From contig NZ_CP049017.1 in NCBI RefSeq assembly GCF_014236795.1, positions 2,272,001-2,336,000 of the forward strand: a stretch of DNA of 64,000 nt, in the 5' to 3' direction. Of the stretch, positions 1-11,292 are shown in pieces. The stretch comes from Xanthomonas theicola (GTDB lineage: Bacteria; Pseudomonadota; Gammaproteobacteria; Xanthomonadales; Xanthomonadaceae). Each line of letters begins with the position of its first letter. Position 1 is the stretch's first letter. The notes beneath the pieces were generated by a model, which was not told the DNA's origin, did not search any database, and saw nothing but the letters and a program-made list of their open reading frames with translations. Both the position numbers and the translations under genes were made by a program.

Positions 1-1
1 C

Positions 2-847
<846 letters not shown>

Positions 848-848
848 A

Positions 849-982
849 GCCGGGAATCGGGACCGAGGACCTGGGACTCGTGCAGCGCCCTGCCCACTGA
901 CGAACGCCGGGCATCGCCCGGCGTTCTCTTTTCGAGACCCTGATCGCAGCCTGGTCCCTGGTCCCTGGTCCCGAGTCCCCAA
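849..982. repeat. intergenic GGGAC-type inverted-repeat pair (copy A)
   Basis: The left arm at about 849-881 is built of GGGA/GGAC words ending in GGGACTCG. The right arm at about 950-980 carries CCTGGTCCCTGGTCCC and ends CGAGTCCCC, the reverse complement type. The lpd terminator sits between the arms. Related pairs occur at 27179-27302, 43208-43362 and 46363-46465. Confidence 0.65.
902..932 (+). terminator. Rho-independent terminator of lpd
   Basis: An 11-bp perfect stem (GAACGCCGGGC and its complement) closes a 3-nt loop and is followed by TCTTTT. It lies about 55 bases after the lpd stop on the same strand. Confidence 0.85.
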
Positions 983-1006
983 AGCATCCCCCTCTCTGAC
1001 TCCCCA

Positions 1007-1606
1007 ATGTCCATGAAAAGCATCTGCGTCTACTGCGGCTCCAATGCCGGCAACAAACCCGCCTACGCCGAGCGCGCCACCGCGCTGGGCACGCGCATCG
1101 CCCGGCAGGGCCTGCGACTGGTCTACGGCGGCGGCAACGTCGGGCTGATGGGCACGGTCGCCAATGCGGTGCTCGCCGCCGGCGGCCAGGTCACCGGGGT
1201 GATCCCCAAGCAACTGGCCGACTGGGAAGTGGCGCACCGCGGCCTCACCGAGCTGGAGATCGTCGGCTCGATGCACGAGCGCAAGTCGCGCATGTTCGAC
1301 CTGTCCGACGGCTTCGTCGCCTTGCCCGGCGGTTTCGGCACCATGGAAGAGATCTTCGAGATGCTGACCTGGCGCCAGCTCGGCATCGGCAACAAGCCGT
1401 GCGCGTTCCTGGACGTGGAAGAGTTCTACGCGCCGCTGATCGGCATGATCGACCGCATGGTCGCCGAGCGCTTCCTGCACCCGGACCAGCGCGCCGACCT
1501 GTGGTACGGCGACGACACCGACACGATGCTGGCGTGGATGCACGCCTACACGCCGGCGCAAGCGTCGAAGTGGATCGACGAGAAGCGCTGCAACGCCCTG
1601 CGCTGA
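1007..1606 (+). CDS. LOG family cytokinin riboside 5'-monophosphate phosphoribohydrolase
   Basis: A 199-residue protein with a Rossmann-like lysine-decarboxylase-type fold. The signature PGGFGTMEE is at about 107-115, the conserved MHERK segment at 89-93 and the glycine-rich YGGGNVGLMG at 40-49. LOG enzymes remove ribose 5-phosphate from cytokinin nucleotides or simply hydrolyse AMP-like nucleotides. In plant-associated bacteria they may release active cytokinin. ATG codons at 1007 and 1013 are both possible starts. The length is typical for the TIGR00730-type family. It is a single gene with no obvious operon partners. Confidence 0.9.
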   Translation: MSMKSICVYCGSNAGNKPAYAERATALGTRIARQGLRLVYGGGNVGLMGTVANAVLAAGGQVTGVIPKQLADWEVAHRGLTELEIVGSMHERKSRMFDLSDGFVALPGGFGTMEEIFEMLTWRQLGIGNKPCAFLDVEEFYAPLIGMIDRMVAERFLHPDQRADLWYGDDTDTMLAWMHAYTPAQASKWIDEKRCNALR

Positions 1607-1797
1607 AGCGCTCCACGATCGGCCAGCGCCACGCTGTCGAGGATGGATCGAGCGGTAGCCGTCCAGATGAAGGGCCGCTTGTGAAGGGGGTCGTGGGCGG
1701 CCTGTCCGGCACGTCGCGACACGCCAGGCATTGCCGGTGCCGCCTGCTTGTTGCGGCGGGGAGGGATGACAGGCACCGATGATGTTCCGTCTGCGCA
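1607..1797. other. intergenic region with no recognised feature
   Basis: Nothing coding could be supported between the LOG gene and the truncated methyltransferase. The open frames here are GC-rich shadows without family similarity. Confidence 0.5.
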
Positions 1798-1821
1798 TTG
1801 ATCGGGCGCTGGGTGGGACAC

Positions 1822-2165
1822 ATGCGCCGGGGCACGTTCGTGCACGCCGGTATTGGTAAAACTGCGCCGATATCGGGCGAGCGGCCGCTGGGCTGGGCGA
1901 TTCGCAACTGGCATCGCCTTCGCGGCGCTGATGAAACTTTTCTTGACTGGCTGGCCCCGCAGTTAGGCCAGCGATGGCTGGACGTTGGCTGTGGCAATGG
2001 CGCCTTCACCGAAATGCTCATCGGGCGCCGTCATCCGGCTTCGGTGCATGGCGTAGACCCTTCCGAGGAGCAGCTTGCCTACGCGCGCATGCGACCTGCG
2101 CTTTGCGCTACACAGCTCCAGCAAGGGAATGCAATGGCACTGGCCGACAGGGCTGCCCGCGTCCG
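1822..2165 (+). pseudogene. class I SAM-dependent methyltransferase, 3'-truncated
   Basis: From about ATG 1822 the translation carries the SAM-binding motif I, RWLDVGCGNGAFTEML, then [15 protein letters not shown] (motif II region). Similarity stops after roughly GNAMALAD near 2150. From there the frame runs into a GACGAGGCC tandem repeat (2170-2202) and IS3 transposase sequence in another frame. The protein lacks motifs III and IV and the C-terminal half, so it is a remnant broken by insertion and deletion. The substrate cannot be inferred. Confidence 0.7.
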
Positions 2166-2169
2166 AAGC

Positions 2170-2202
2170 GACGAGGCCGACGAGGCCGACGAGGCCAACC
2201 AG
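2170..2202. repeat. short 9-bp tandem repeat (GACGAGGCC)
   Basis: Three to four copies of GACGAGGCC sit exactly at the junction between the methyltransferase remnant and the IS3 transposase fragment. They may mark the rearrangement point. Confidence 0.6.
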
Positions 2203-2214
2203 GGCTTCCCCCCG

Positions 2215-2755
2215 CGCGGGTGTGCGCAACTGGCTGGAACGGGATTTCACCGCACGGGAGCCACAGACCGAATGGGTGACCGACATCCCCGAGATCAAGA
2301 CCGATGAAGGAAAGTTGTACCTGTGCAGTGTGCTCGACTTGCTCAGCCATCTGGTCGTGGGCTGGTCGATGCCTCATCGCCAGGATCGGCAAAGGATGAT
2401 CGGCGCGGTGCAGATGGCCGTCTGGCAACGCCAGGGCAGCGAGCCGGTGATCCTGCGCTCGGATCGTGGCAGTCAGTTCCGCAGCGGCCACGACCAGGAT
2501 TACTTGGTGGCCAATGCGCTAGTGTGCTCGGTGAGTGCGGTGGGCCACGGCGGTGACAACGCGGCCTGCGAGGGCTTCTTCGGCCAGCTCAAGCGCGAGC
2601 GCGTCTATCGCATGAAGTACCAAACACTCGATGCAGCCAGGGCCGATGTGTTCGAATACATCGAGCGATTCCACAGCCCAAGGAGGCGGCGAAGGAGCAT
2701 CCAGCAGGATCTAACGTTTTCCTCCCTTTCACAACCGGCCGTGATTTCGGGGTAG
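2215..2755 (+). pseudogene. IS3-family transposase OrfB, C-terminal fragment
   Basis: The open frame gives the retroviral-type integrase core. The first Asp is in [17 protein letters not shown], the second in [11 protein letters not shown] and the catalytic Glu in [17 protein letters not shown], followed by [15 protein letters not shown]. The N-terminal half of OrfB and the whole of OrfA are missing, so the element cannot move by itself. It truncates the methyltransferase and ends about 60 bases from the sodM terminator. Confidence 0.8.
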
Positions 2756-2766
2756 AACCCTTCAAG

Positions 2767-2793
2767 AAAAAGGCCGGGCAAGCCCAGCCTTTC
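2767..2793 (-). terminator. Rho-independent terminator of sodM
   Basis: Read on the minus strand, an AAAGGCTGGGC / GCCCGGCCTTT hairpin is followed by a run of T, about 25 bases beyond the sodM stop codon. Confidence 0.75.
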
Positions 2794-2816
2794 CATCATG
2801 GCGATATGCGCCGCGA

Positions 2817-3428
2817 TCAGCCGATCGCGACGTGGTAGCGGCGCTCGACCTCGTTCCAGTCGACCACGTTGAAGAACGCGCCGATGTAGTCCGGACGGCG
2901 GTTCTGGTACTTGAGGTAGTAGGCGTGCTCCCACACGTCCAGGCCCAGGATCGGCGTGTTGCCCTCGAACAGCGGACTGTCCTGGTTGGCGGTGCTCTCG
3001 ACCAGGATCTTCTTGTCCGGGGTGACGCTCAGCCACGCCCAGCCGCTGCCGAAGCGGGTCAGCGCCGCCTTGGTGAAGGCGTCCTTGAACTTGTCGAAGC
3101 CGCCCAGTTCGCTGTCGATCGCCTTGGCGACGTCGCCGACCGCGGCGCCGTCGGCATTAGGCGCCATCACCGTCCAGAACAGCGAGTGGTTGGCGTGGCC
3201 GCCGCCGTTGTTGCGCACCGGACCCTGCAGGTTCTCCGGCAGCGACTTCAGCTTGGACAGCAGCGCCTCGATCGGCAGATCGGCGTACTCGCTGCCTTCC
3301 AGCGCGGCGTTGACGTTGTTGATGTAGGTCTGGTGATGCTTGGTGTGATGGATTTCCATCGTCTGCGCATCGATGTGCGGTTCCAGCGCGTCGTAGGCGT
3401 AGGGCAGCTTGGGGAGGGTGTAGGCCAT
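2817..3428 (-). CDS. sodM: superoxide dismutase [Mn]
   Basis: A 203-residue protein with both Fe/Mn SOD domains. The metal ligands are visible as His27, His81, Asp164 and His168 (the last two in DVWEHAYY). The [11 protein letters not shown] segment and the Gly in GSGWAWL favour a manganese rather than an iron enzyme. It dismutates superoxide in the cytoplasm. The start is supported by an AGGAGA ribosome site about 4 bases upstream. A terminator follows at 2767-2793. It is apparently monocistronic and intact, despite IS remnants on both sides. Confidence 0.95.
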   Translation of the reverse strand: MAYTLPKLPYAYDALEPHIDAQTMEIHHTKHHQTYINNVNAALEGSEYADLPIEALLSKLKSLPENLQGPVRNNGGGHANHSLFWTVMAPNADGAAVGDVAKAIDSELGGFDKFKDAFTKAALTRFGSGWAWLSVTPDKKILVESTANQDSPLFEGNTPILGLDVWEHAYYLKYQNRRPDYIGAFFNVVDWNEVERRYHVAIG

Positions 3429-3640
3429 GCGGTTCTCCTGGACTTTCGCCCGCCGGAAGGACGGACGTTGCGTGATGAATGGTAGGGACGACCGGCCGCC
3501 TTACCAAGCCGTCGCGGGGGAAACATCGTCCCATCGTGCGGTGGCGGTGCCGGCCGCCGCCAGTAGATCGGCGGCTACGATGCGCCCGCACCCGGTTAGT
3601 CGAATGTGAATCGTGCCGTACCGGCCTGCGCAAGCCCCGC
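3429..3640. other. sodM upstream region
   Basis: No gene is supported here. The stretch should hold the sodM promoter, reading leftwards, but no convincing -35/-10 pair was recognised. Confidence 0.4.
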
Positions 3641-3647
3641 CCGGGGA

Positions 3648-3705
3648 GGGGGGCGGTCTCAAGAATCAAGTGCAACACGTGATTTGAAGGCGAGGACTTT
3701 CTTCC
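3648..3705. repeat. dispersed repeat resembling an IS end (copy 1 of 2)
   Basis: About 37 bases beginning GGGCGGTCTCAAGAATC and containing AGTGCAACACGTGATTTG are identical to 22933-22970. A weaker match (AGGA-TTxCTTC) continues for about 18 bases. The GCAACAC core resembles IS30-type ends. No transposase is nearby, so it is probably a solo end. Confidence 0.6.
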
Positions 3706-3811
3706 CTCGCCGCCGCTGGCGTGACCTCGCCCCAGTCTCTGGCGAGGCCGCCCGTTCATCCGCTTGGCCACGTGATTGCCGTCCAACTCAGGCCGAGCGC
3801 TATCGCGTAGT

Positions 3812-3833
3812 CCCCCCCCCCCCCCCCCCCCCC
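3812..3833. repeat. poly-C homopolymer of 22 nt
   Basis: An uninterrupted run of 22 C, followed by GGGG, lies in non-coding sequence about 150 bases upstream of an IS3 OrfA remnant. Confidence 0.85.
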
Positions 3834-3983
3834 GGGGAACCGATACCCAGCGCGAAGAGGATTGATATGCCATGGCTGTATTGACCGCAGCATGACATCG
3901 GCACTCAAACTTTCCAGCGCTTAAACAGCAGTATGAACCACCCCTGGATTCCAGGAGGCTCCAACTGTTGAGAGGATGGCGTC

Positions 3984-4298
3984 ATGAGCAAGCAGCCGGT
4001 GACGTATTGCCCGGACGCAGTTGGGCTGGCGCTGGAGCATCAAGGCGAGCACAGTTCGCCGTGGGCGGCGCTCGCGTCGATTGCCGGGAAGATCGGGTGC
4101 GCGGCCGAGACGTTGCGCTGGTGGGTGCGTCGGGCCGAGCGCGACCAAGGGTTGCGCCCAGGCCTGACGATGGAGGAGCGAGCGCGGATGAAGGCGTTGG
4201 AGCGGGAGAATCGGGAGCGGCGCCGGGCCAAGGAGATCCTGCGCACGGCCTCGGCGTCTTTCGCCCAGGCGGAGCTGGACCGCCGCTTCACGCCATGA
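3984..4298 (+). pseudogene. IS3-family transposase OrfA (element defective)
   Basis: A 104-residue OrfA with an N-terminal helix-turn-helix ([19 protein letters not shown]) and a C-terminal leucine-zipper-like coiled coil ([23 protein letters not shown]), the usual IS3 arrangement. OrfA itself is open, but its OrfB partner at 4295-4680 has a stop codon and a large internal deletion, so the element is inactive. Confidence 0.8.
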
Positions 4299-4680
4299 CC
4301 GGGTTCGTGGGCGAACACCGGAACGTCTACTGAGTCGAGCCGATCTGCCGGGTGTTGGAGATGGCTCGGTCGAGGGTCTACAGCCATGCGGCCCGGGAGG
4401 CCGATCCCGGCGCTCGCCCGGATCGCTGCTGGCGCGGCTGGGCGCTGGTGGCGCAGATCCGCCGTGTCTGGGCCGAGGTGATCCACCGCCGATCGTGGCG
4501 CAAGCGCGAACAGGTGGAACTGGCCACGCTGGACTGGGTGCACGGGTTCAACCGCAAACCACGGCTGGGGCCGATCGGGCACGTCCGGCCAGCGGAAGCC
4601 CAAGCGCTTACCCTCGGCAGCAAGCCGGCCAGGCCAAGGCGGCCTGACTCAAACCAAACGGCCTCCAAGAAAGTCGGGGC
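4295..4680 (+). pseudogene. IS3-family transposase OrfB with nonsense codon and internal deletion
   Basis: The frame begins [12 protein letters not shown], meets TGA at 4331-4333, then continues VEPICRVLEMARSRVYSHAAR. The N-terminal domain ends near IRRVWAEV and is followed directly by a C-terminal stretch, REQVELATLDWVHGFNRKP. The whole DDE core is therefore missing. It pairs with the OrfA just upstream. The deletion removed about 600 bases relative to a usual OrfB. Confidence 0.75.
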
Positions 4681-4783
4681 GGTTCAATACCCAACGCGCC
4701 GAATCTTCACTCGAACTATACCGCTGCGCGCGCAGCGTGTCGGTGCCCGCTCAAGGGCTGTCACTTACTCTATGGAATCGACG

Positions 4784-4954
4784 ATGGATAAGAATCGCAC
4801 TGAAGGCGCCAAGAATCAGGTCAAGGGCGCCGTCAAGGAAGCCGTCGGCAAAGTCACCGGCGACAAGGTGAAGCAAGCCGAAGGCAAATTACAGAAGGGC
4901 GCCGGCAAGGTACAGAGCGAAGTCGGCAAGGCGCGGGACAACGCCCGCAGCTGA
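4784..4954 (+). CDS. CsbD-family small stress protein
   Basis: A 56-residue, highly charged, alanine/lysine/glycine-rich protein with the CsbD pattern (EGAKNQVKGAVKEAVGKVTGDK, then a second similar helix). CsbD-like proteins are small, abundant, stress-induced and of unknown biochemical role. ATG 4784 has GGAA 6-9 bases upstream. ATG 4772 would add four residues and lacks a site. It is a free-standing gene between an IS3 remnant and a decayed receptor gene. Codon usage matches the chromosome, so it is likely resident. Confidence 0.85.
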   Translation: MDKNRTEGAKNQVKGAVKEAVGKVTGDKVKQAEGKLQKGAGKVQSEVGKARDNARS

Positions 4955-5088
4955 GCAACGATCCCCGGCTCCCTGACCTCGCAAGGGGCTGGGGAGCATC
5001 TGGTCGGTGCAACGGTACCGGTCATGAATGTGGCGACTGGGCGCAGTCGCCTTGGCGGCGGCCAGAGACTTTTCGCGGGCTATTGTCC

Positions 5089-5153
5089 TGCTCTGATTCT
5101 TGTGGACACCTCGATAGGGAATGCTCATTCCCAATGAGGACCTTGAACAACAT
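5089..5153 (-). pseudogene. response-regulator N-terminal fragment (copy 1 of a dispersed repeat)
   Basis: On the minus strand from ATG 5153 the translation reads MLFKVLIGNEHSLSR, resembling the start of a NarL/LuxR-type receiver domain (KVLIxDDHPLI), then loses similarity. The same nucleotide segment recurs at 59713-59779, where the acidic pair is intact (MSFKVLVGDDHPLI). Only about 20 codons are present, so it is a remnant. Confidence 0.5.
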
Positions 5154-5159
5154 GCCCCC

Positions 5160-5500
5160 GTATCCGTAGAAACTCGATACCGCCTCGCCGTGCGTCGCTG
5201 GCTGACCGAGAAGTGGTCGATGGTGACGCCGCCGACCCGCTGCTGGGTGTCGGCGACACTGCGATCGGGCAGCGCACCGATGTCCTCGGCACTCACCGAA
5301 TCCACCGATCTGCTCCGAGTCACGCTTGATCGTCTGCGACTCCATCAGGCTGCCGCACACGCCCTTGACTGGATCGTGTCAAACGCGGTGCCGGTCGTTG
5401 CTGGCGTCATCGGCCTCCTGCGCCAGCGCCTGCGCGCTCAGCAACAGGCCGATGCTCAGCACCATCGCCGAGCGGCGCAAAACGCAGGTAGCACGAAGCG
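5160..5500 (-). pseudogene. TonB-dependent receptor 5' remnant (signal peptide and plug start)
   Basis: On the minus strand, ATG near 5465 gives a signal peptide, MVLSIGLLLSAQALAQ. An in-frame stop follows, then LMESQTIKRDSEQI. After a frameshift the text continues VDSVSAEDIGALPDRSVADT and QRVGGVTIDHF, the plug-domain opening typical of Xanthomonas TonB-dependent receptors. The barrel is absent. The remnant is joined at its 3' side to the response-regulator-like repeat. At least one nonsense and one frameshift mutation are visible. Confidence 0.75.
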
Positions 5501-5689
5501 CTGCGGCCGGCGAGGCCGGGCCACGGTAGCGCAGGAGGCTTCCCCCAGGAGACATGCATGTACAAACGGGCTACGGCCGCGCGCGGGGCGAGCCATCCTG
5601 CTGGTTGTGACGGCGCGGAGCAAGGCCGGTTGCCGTGATGCTGGCGCGGCCACCGCACACGACTCGCCGCCGGCGTGCGCAGCGCGTCC

Positions 5690-6633
5690 TCAGCCCTGCG
5701 CACGCTCCGGATACAATCGCTTGGCCGCGTTGCGCAGCGCCAGCAGGATGCGTTCGGCGCTCGGCGGCAGCAGGTAGTCACGGCGACGGATGATGCCGAA
5801 CGACTCCATCCGCACCCCCAGCGCGATCGGCAGGACGATCAGCAGCTTTGCCTGCACGTATGACGCCACCGCGTCGACCGGGCAGCGCCGCCAGCAGGTC
5901 GCTGCCGCGCAGCAGGCTGGTCATGAGCGGCAGCGACAAGGTCTCGATGATGCTCTGCAGGGCCGCCGGCGCGCCGTGCTCCATGAACATTGCGTCCAGG
6001 CGCGCGCAGCACACTGTCCACCGGCGGCGGCGCCCAGCCGTAGCGCGCAGGTCGGCGTGGTGCAGGTCGGCGCGTGCCGACAGCCGATGCCCAGCGCGCA
6101 CCACCGCCGAATGCGGCTCGTCGGCCAGCGGTTCGAACTCCAGTTCGCCGCCGCCGTGCAGGCCGAGGATGCGGCCAATCACGATGTTCAGCTGACCATC
6201 CAGCAGCTTGGCCACCAGCGGCCGGCTGTAGTCGCACCGGAATGCCGGGGAACGCGCGCTTGACCTCGGCGATCGCCTGCGGCGACAGGTTGGTGCCGGG
6301 GTTGACCACGGTGCCGATCGAGATCTGGCCCATGCCCCTCGCGCAGCGCCGCGATCCCTTCCTGCGCGCGACCAATCTCCGACATCGCCGATCGCGCGCG
6401 GCGGATCAGCTCCTGTCCGTACCAGGTCGGCTCCACCCCACGCGCGTGCGTGTCGAACAGCCTGCCCCGAGCAGATCCTCCATCTCCGCCAGCAGCTTGG
6501 AGGCCGCCGGCTGGGTCATGCTGGCCGCCTCGGCCGCGCGCAGCACCGAGCGGCGCTCGTGCAGCTGCGCCAGCAGCAGATGCCGGGTCTTCAGGCGCGA
6601 GGCGTTGAATCAGGGATTGGCGGAAGCGGTCAT
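5690..6633 (-). pseudogene. LysR-type regulator of the galactonate operon, multiply frameshifted
   Basis: Reassembled across frames, the minus strand encodes a LysR regulator of normal size (about 310 residues). ATG 6633 gives MTASANP, then TGA at codon 8. This is followed by the winged HTH (LHERRSVLRAAEAASMTQPAASKLLAEMEDLL), ARGVEPTWYGQELIRRARSAM, the effector domain (QISIGTVVNPGTN, QAIAEVKRAFPGIPV, QLNIVIGRILGLHGGGELEFEPLADEPHS) and RLYPERAQG at the end. At least four frame changes and one nonsense codon are needed. It reads away from the dgo operon, the usual place for its regulator. Confidence 0.85.
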
Positions 6634-6957
6634 GGGCGGGCAGGCTCCTGGAAGGCAGATGCGTGTTCACCACCCGAATAGCATATTAGGTAAAATTTCA
6701 TTTGCCGAACAAATCTCACGCGCGCAGACTATCGACCAGTCGCGGCTCCGGCCGCGACGCCGTCCCACCGCCACACCCGCCTTGTGGAGGCGTCGGCGTG
6801 TCGTGCCGGCGCAGATGCGCAGGACGATCCGCCAACGTAACGGCCGGTGACGCCCGCCGGTTCGTCGCCAACGCAATGGCCGGTCGCCGGTGCACGGCCG
6901 CGCCGGCGATCTGGTGGTGAACGCCCCCGCTCCATGCCCTCGCTGCCAGGTACGCCG
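6634..6957. promoter_or_regulatory. intergenic region between broken LysR gene and dgo operon
   Basis: About 320 bases without a supported gene. Bases 6679-6704 form an AT-rich island (ATATTAGGTAAAATTTCAT) in otherwise GC-rich DNA. It contains a T-N11-A-like dyad as expected of a LysR operator and promoter. Assignment rests on position and composition only. Confidence 0.4.
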
Positions 6958-7574
6958 ATGTCCGCCGCCTCACCGTTCCAGTTCCCCCTGATCGCGATCC
7001 TGCGCGGCCTCACCCCCGAGCATGCGCTGGCGCATGTCGGCGCGCTGGCCGACGCCGGCTACGACGCGATCGAGATCCCGCTCAACTCGCCGCGCTGGGC
7101 GGAGAGCATCGGCGCGGCCGCGCAGGCGTTCGGCCAGCGCTGCTGGATCGGCGGCGGCACGGTGCTGAAGATCGCCGAGGTCGACACCCTCGCCGACCTC
7201 GGCGCGCGCTTCATCGTCACCCCCAACACGCGTCCGCCGGTGATCCGCCACGCGGTCGCGCGCGGCCTGCAGGTGGCGGCCGGCTTCGCCACCGCCACCG
7301 AGGCCTTCGACGCGCTCGACGCCGGCGCGCAGATGCTCAAGCTGTTCCCCGCCGCCACCTACGGCCCCGGCCACCTGCGCGCGCTGCGCGCGGTGCTGCC
7401 GGCGACCACGCCGCTGTTCGTGGTCGGCGGCGTCAGTACTGACACCCTGCGCGACTACCTGGCCGCCGGCGCGATCGGCGCCGGCATCGGCGGCGAACTG
7501 TACCGGCCCGGCCAGGCGCTCGCGCAGACCCAGGCACAGGCCGCCGCCTTCCGCCAAGCCTACTTGGACCACGC

Positions 7575-7578
<4 letters not shown>
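6958..7578 (+). CDS. dgoA: 2-dehydro-3-deoxy-6-phosphogalactonate aldolase
   Basis: A 206-residue KDPG/KDPGal-type class I aldolase. It has the Schiff-base lysine Lys128 in MLKLFPA, the catalytic Glu39 in [14 protein letters not shown] near 66-70 and the phosphate-binding GGV and GIGGEL loops. It splits 2-keto-3-deoxy-6-phosphogalactonate into pyruvate and glyceraldehyde 3-phosphate, the last step of the De Ley-Doudoroff pathway. In-frame starts exist upstream (6847, 6934), but conserved sequence begins with ATG 6958. It is first in the dgo operon; its TGA overlaps the ATG of dgoD. Confidence 0.92.
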
Positions 7579-8726
<1,148 letters not shown>

Positions 8727-8730
8727 GCCC

Positions 8731-9654
8731 ATGACCGCTGCACAGCCACCCGCCCACACCGCCACGCTGGCGGTGGACAGCCGCTGCAGCCACGGCGAAG
8801 GCCTGGTGTGGTGCGAACGCCGCCAAGTGCTGTTCTGGGTCGACATCAGTGCGCGCCGGCTGTGGCGCCACGACCCGGCCAGCGGCGCCAGCCGCCACTG
8901 GAGCCTGCCCGACCGCCCCGGCTGCGTGGGCCTGTTCGACGACGGCCGCCTGCTGCTGGCCCTGGCCAAGGGCGTGTACGCGGCCGATCCAGACGCCGGC
9001 GCCGCCGACGCGCGCGACCTGGCGCTGCACAAGCTGGCCGACCTCGAGCCCGAGCGCGACGACACTCGCAGCAACGATGGCCGCAGCGACCGCCACGGCA
9101 ACTTCGTGTTCGGCACCATGAGCGAGCGCGACGACCGGGCGCCGGTCGGCAGCTTCTACCAGTGGTCCGCACGCCACGGCCTGCGCCGCCTGCCGCTGCC
9201 CGGCGTGGCGATCCCCAATGCGATCTGCTTCAGCGCCGACGGCCGCACCATGTACTACTGCGACTCGGTGCGCCCGCGCATCCTGTGCTGCGACTACGAC
9301 GCCGCCAGCGCGCACACTGGCAACAGCCGCGTGTTCGTGGAACTGGACCACCCCGACGCCGAGCCCGACGGCGCCATCGTCGACGCCGAAGGCCACCTGT
9401 GGAACGCGCAATGGCGCGCCTGGCGAGTGGTGCGCTACCGGCCCGACGGCAGCGTCGAGCGCAGCGTCGCGCTGCCGGTCAAGCATCCCACCTGCCCCGC
9501 GCTGGGCGGCACCGACGGCAGCACGCTGTACCTGAGCACGTCGCGGCAGGACCACACCGACGCCGAACTCGCGCGCACCCCGCAGGCCGGCGGCCTGTTC
9601 GTCGCTGCGGTCGGCATCGCCGGCCTGCCCGAAGGGCGCATCGCCAGCGCATGA
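8731..9654 (+). CDS. SMP-30/gluconolactonase-family sugar lactonase (probable galactonolactonase)
   Basis: A 307-residue six-bladed beta-propeller of the SMP-30 family. Divalent metal ligands are recognisable as Glu in HGEGLVW, Asn in SNDGRSD, Asn in PNAICFSADG and Asp in EPDGAIVDAEGHLW. These enzymes hydrolyse aldonolactones. In this operon the expected substrate is galactono-1,4-lactone, feeding galactonate to DgoD. Start ATG 8731 lies four bases after the dgoD stop; the longer frame from 8584 would overlap dgoD. The stop overlaps the dgoK start. Confidence 0.9.
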   Translation: MTAAQPPAHTATLAVDSRCSHGEGLVWCERRQVLFWVDISARRLWRHDPASGASRHWSLPDRPGCVGLFDDGRLLLALAKGVYAADPDAGAADARDLALHKLADLEPERDDTRSNDGRSDRHGNFVFGTMSERDDRAPVGSFYQWSARHGLRRLPLPGVAIPNAICFSADGRTMYYCDSVRPRILCCDYDAASAHTGNSRVFVELDHPDAEPDGAIVDAEGHLWNAQWRAWRVVRYRPDGSVERSVALPVKHPTCPALGGTDGSTLYLSTSRQDHTDAELARTPQAGGLFVAAVGIAGLPEGRIASA

Positions 9655-10550
9655 TCGCCGTCGACTGGGGGACCAGCAGCCTGCGCGGCTACCGGCTCAC
9701 TGCCGATGGCCGCGTGCTCGAGCAACGCCGCAGCGACCAGGGCATCGGCGCCTGCCAGGGCCGTTTCGCCGCGACCCTGGCGGCGCTGGTCGAGGGCTGG
9801 CCTGGCGATGTGGTGCTGTGCGGCATGATCGGCAGCCGCAACGGCTGGATCGAACTGGCGTACGCGCCGTGCCCGGCCGATGCCGGGGCGCTCGCCGCGG
9901 CCATGCAGCCGCTGCAGGACCCGGCGCTGCCCGGCCGCACGCTGTGGTTCGTGCCCGGCGTGGCCAGTAGCGCCGAGGCGGTGCCGGACGTGATGCGCGG
10001 CGAGGAGACCCAGCTGATCGGCCTGCTCGACACCTTGTCGCAGGAGCCGCACGGCGCAGGCCGGCACAGCGTCTGCCTGCCCGGCACCCACAGCAAATGG
10101 GTCGCGCTGGAGCACGGCCGCATCGCCGCCCTGGCGACGATGCTGACCGGCGAGTTGTACGCGTTGCTGCGCCGGCACAGCCTGCTGGCGCGGCTGATGG
10201 TCGCCGGCGACGCGGATTTCGATGCCGCCGGCTTCGATGCCGGGGTGCAGCGCAGCGGCGACCCCGGCGGCCTGCTGCACCATCTGTTCGGCGTGCGCAG
10301 CCTCGGTCTGTTCGAGCGACTGAGCGCGGCGGCCGCGCCGTCCTACCTGTCCGGCCTGTTGATCGGCCACGAACTGCGCGCGCGCCTGCCGCTGTCGCCG
10401 ACCGTACACCTGGTCGGCGGCAGCGGACTGCTGAATCGCTACGCGCATGCACTGCGCACGCTGGGCAGCGCAGTGCGCACGCACCCGGAGGATCTCGCCG
10501 CGCACGGGCTGTACCGCCTCGCGCAGCGCCACGGCGGCATCGGCGACTGA
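9651..10550 (+). CDS. dgoK: 2-dehydro-3-deoxygalactonokinase
   Basis: A 299-residue sugar kinase. The N-terminal phosphate-binding motif is [14 protein letters not shown]. Other family marks are GMIGSRNGW near 60-68, MRGEETQ, the LPGTHSKWV loop near 145 and the C-terminal [10 protein letters not shown]. It phosphorylates 2-keto-3-deoxygalactonate at O6 to give the aldolase substrate. It overlaps the lactonase gene by ATGA and is the last gene of the four-gene dgo operon. No sugar transporter gene follows in the window. Confidence 0.93.
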   Translation: MIAVDWGTSSLRGYRLTADGRVLEQRRSDQGIGACQGRFAATLAALVEGWPGDVVLCGMIGSRNGWIELAYAPCPADAGALAAAMQPLQDPALPGRTLWFVPGVASSAEAVPDVMRGEETQLIGLLDTLSQEPHGAGRHSVCLPGTHSKWVALEHGRIAALATMLTGELYALLRRHSLLARLMVAGDADFDAAGFDAGVQRSGDPGGLLHHLFGVRSLGLFERLSAAAAPSYLSGLLIGHELRARLPLSPTVHLVGGSGLLNRYAHALRTLGSAVRTHPEDLAAHGLYRLAQRHGGIGD

Positions 10551-10666
10551 CCAGCCGTGGCCCGGCCGCCGACAGCGGCGCAGCGGACCAGGCCCCGCCC
10601 CGCGCGCGGTGCCACGCGCCGGCGCCGACTGCTTTAGAATTGCACGGTTACTCGCCGGATCGAGCC

Positions 10667-10990
10667 ATGCCTTTTGTCGTCACCGAAAACTGCATCAAGT
10701 GCAAATATACCGACTGCGTGGAAGTATGCCCCGTGGACTGTTTCCACGCCGGGCCCAATTTCCTGGTGATCGATCCGGACGAGTGCATCGACTGCACCCT
10801 GTGCGAACCGGAGTGCCCGGCCAATGCGATCTATCCCGAAGACGATGTGCCCGCCGGCCAGGAAGGCTTCGTCGCGCTCAATGCGAAACTGGCCAAGGCC
10901 TGGCCAGTGCTGACCACCCGCCAGGAACCGCTGCCCGACGCCGCCGACTGGGACGGCAAGCCGGACAAGCTGCCGCTGCTGCTGAAATAG
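10667..10990 (+). CDS. fdxA: 7Fe ferredoxin (3Fe-4S/4Fe-4S)
   Basis: A 107-residue ferredoxin with two cluster motifs. Cys9, Cys12, Cys17 and Cys21 lie in [14 protein letters not shown]. Cys40, Cys43, Cys46 and Cys50 lie in [12 protein letters not shown]. It has the C-terminal extension of the FdxA type. It is a cytoplasmic electron carrier whose partner is not evident from context. It starts 116 bases after dgoK and most likely has its own promoter (TAGAAT near 10634). The gene is intact and typical in length. Confidence 0.93.
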   Translation: MPFVVTENCIKCKYTDCVEVCPVDCFHAGPNFLVIDPDECIDCTLCEPECPANAIYPEDDVPAGQEGFVALNAKLAKAWPVLTTRQEPLPDAADWDGKPDKLPLLLK

Positions 10991-11280
10991 CAGCGGCAGC
11001 GATCCGCGCGCTGTACTTCCTCTCGCATCTCGGCGCGCCGCTTCCGATCGACCCCGCAGCGTGGGGGCTGGCCGGCTCCGGGGCCAACATCGGTATGACA
11101 TCGCCGGGACGGCGGGACGCGCCATCGCACGCGCAGACCAGGGCGCGTTGCGTATCCAAACCGAACTCGCCACACGAACCTGGCAGCGCAAGCACAGATG
11201 GCGGCATCTGCCGTTTGATCGTTTTTTTATAGATGATCGTCTCGCTCTTCACTTATATTGCTCAACTTCCCACGCAGTTG
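10991..11280. other. intergenic region upstream of the AT-rich orphan gene
   Basis: No gene is recognised. Composition shifts from GC-rich to AT-rich near 11215-11290 (T7 run at 11222, TATATTGCTC), which probably contains the promoter of the next gene. No perfect plant-inducible-promoter box (TTCGC-N15-TTCGC) was found. Confidence 0.4.
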
Positions 11281-11292
11281 AAGGAGTTTGTG

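Noticed and set aside
6847..6957. N-terminal extension of the KDPGal aldolase from 6847
   Set aside because: The 37 extra residues are Arg/Pro/Gly-rich and unlike the family, which begins near MSAASPF at 6958.
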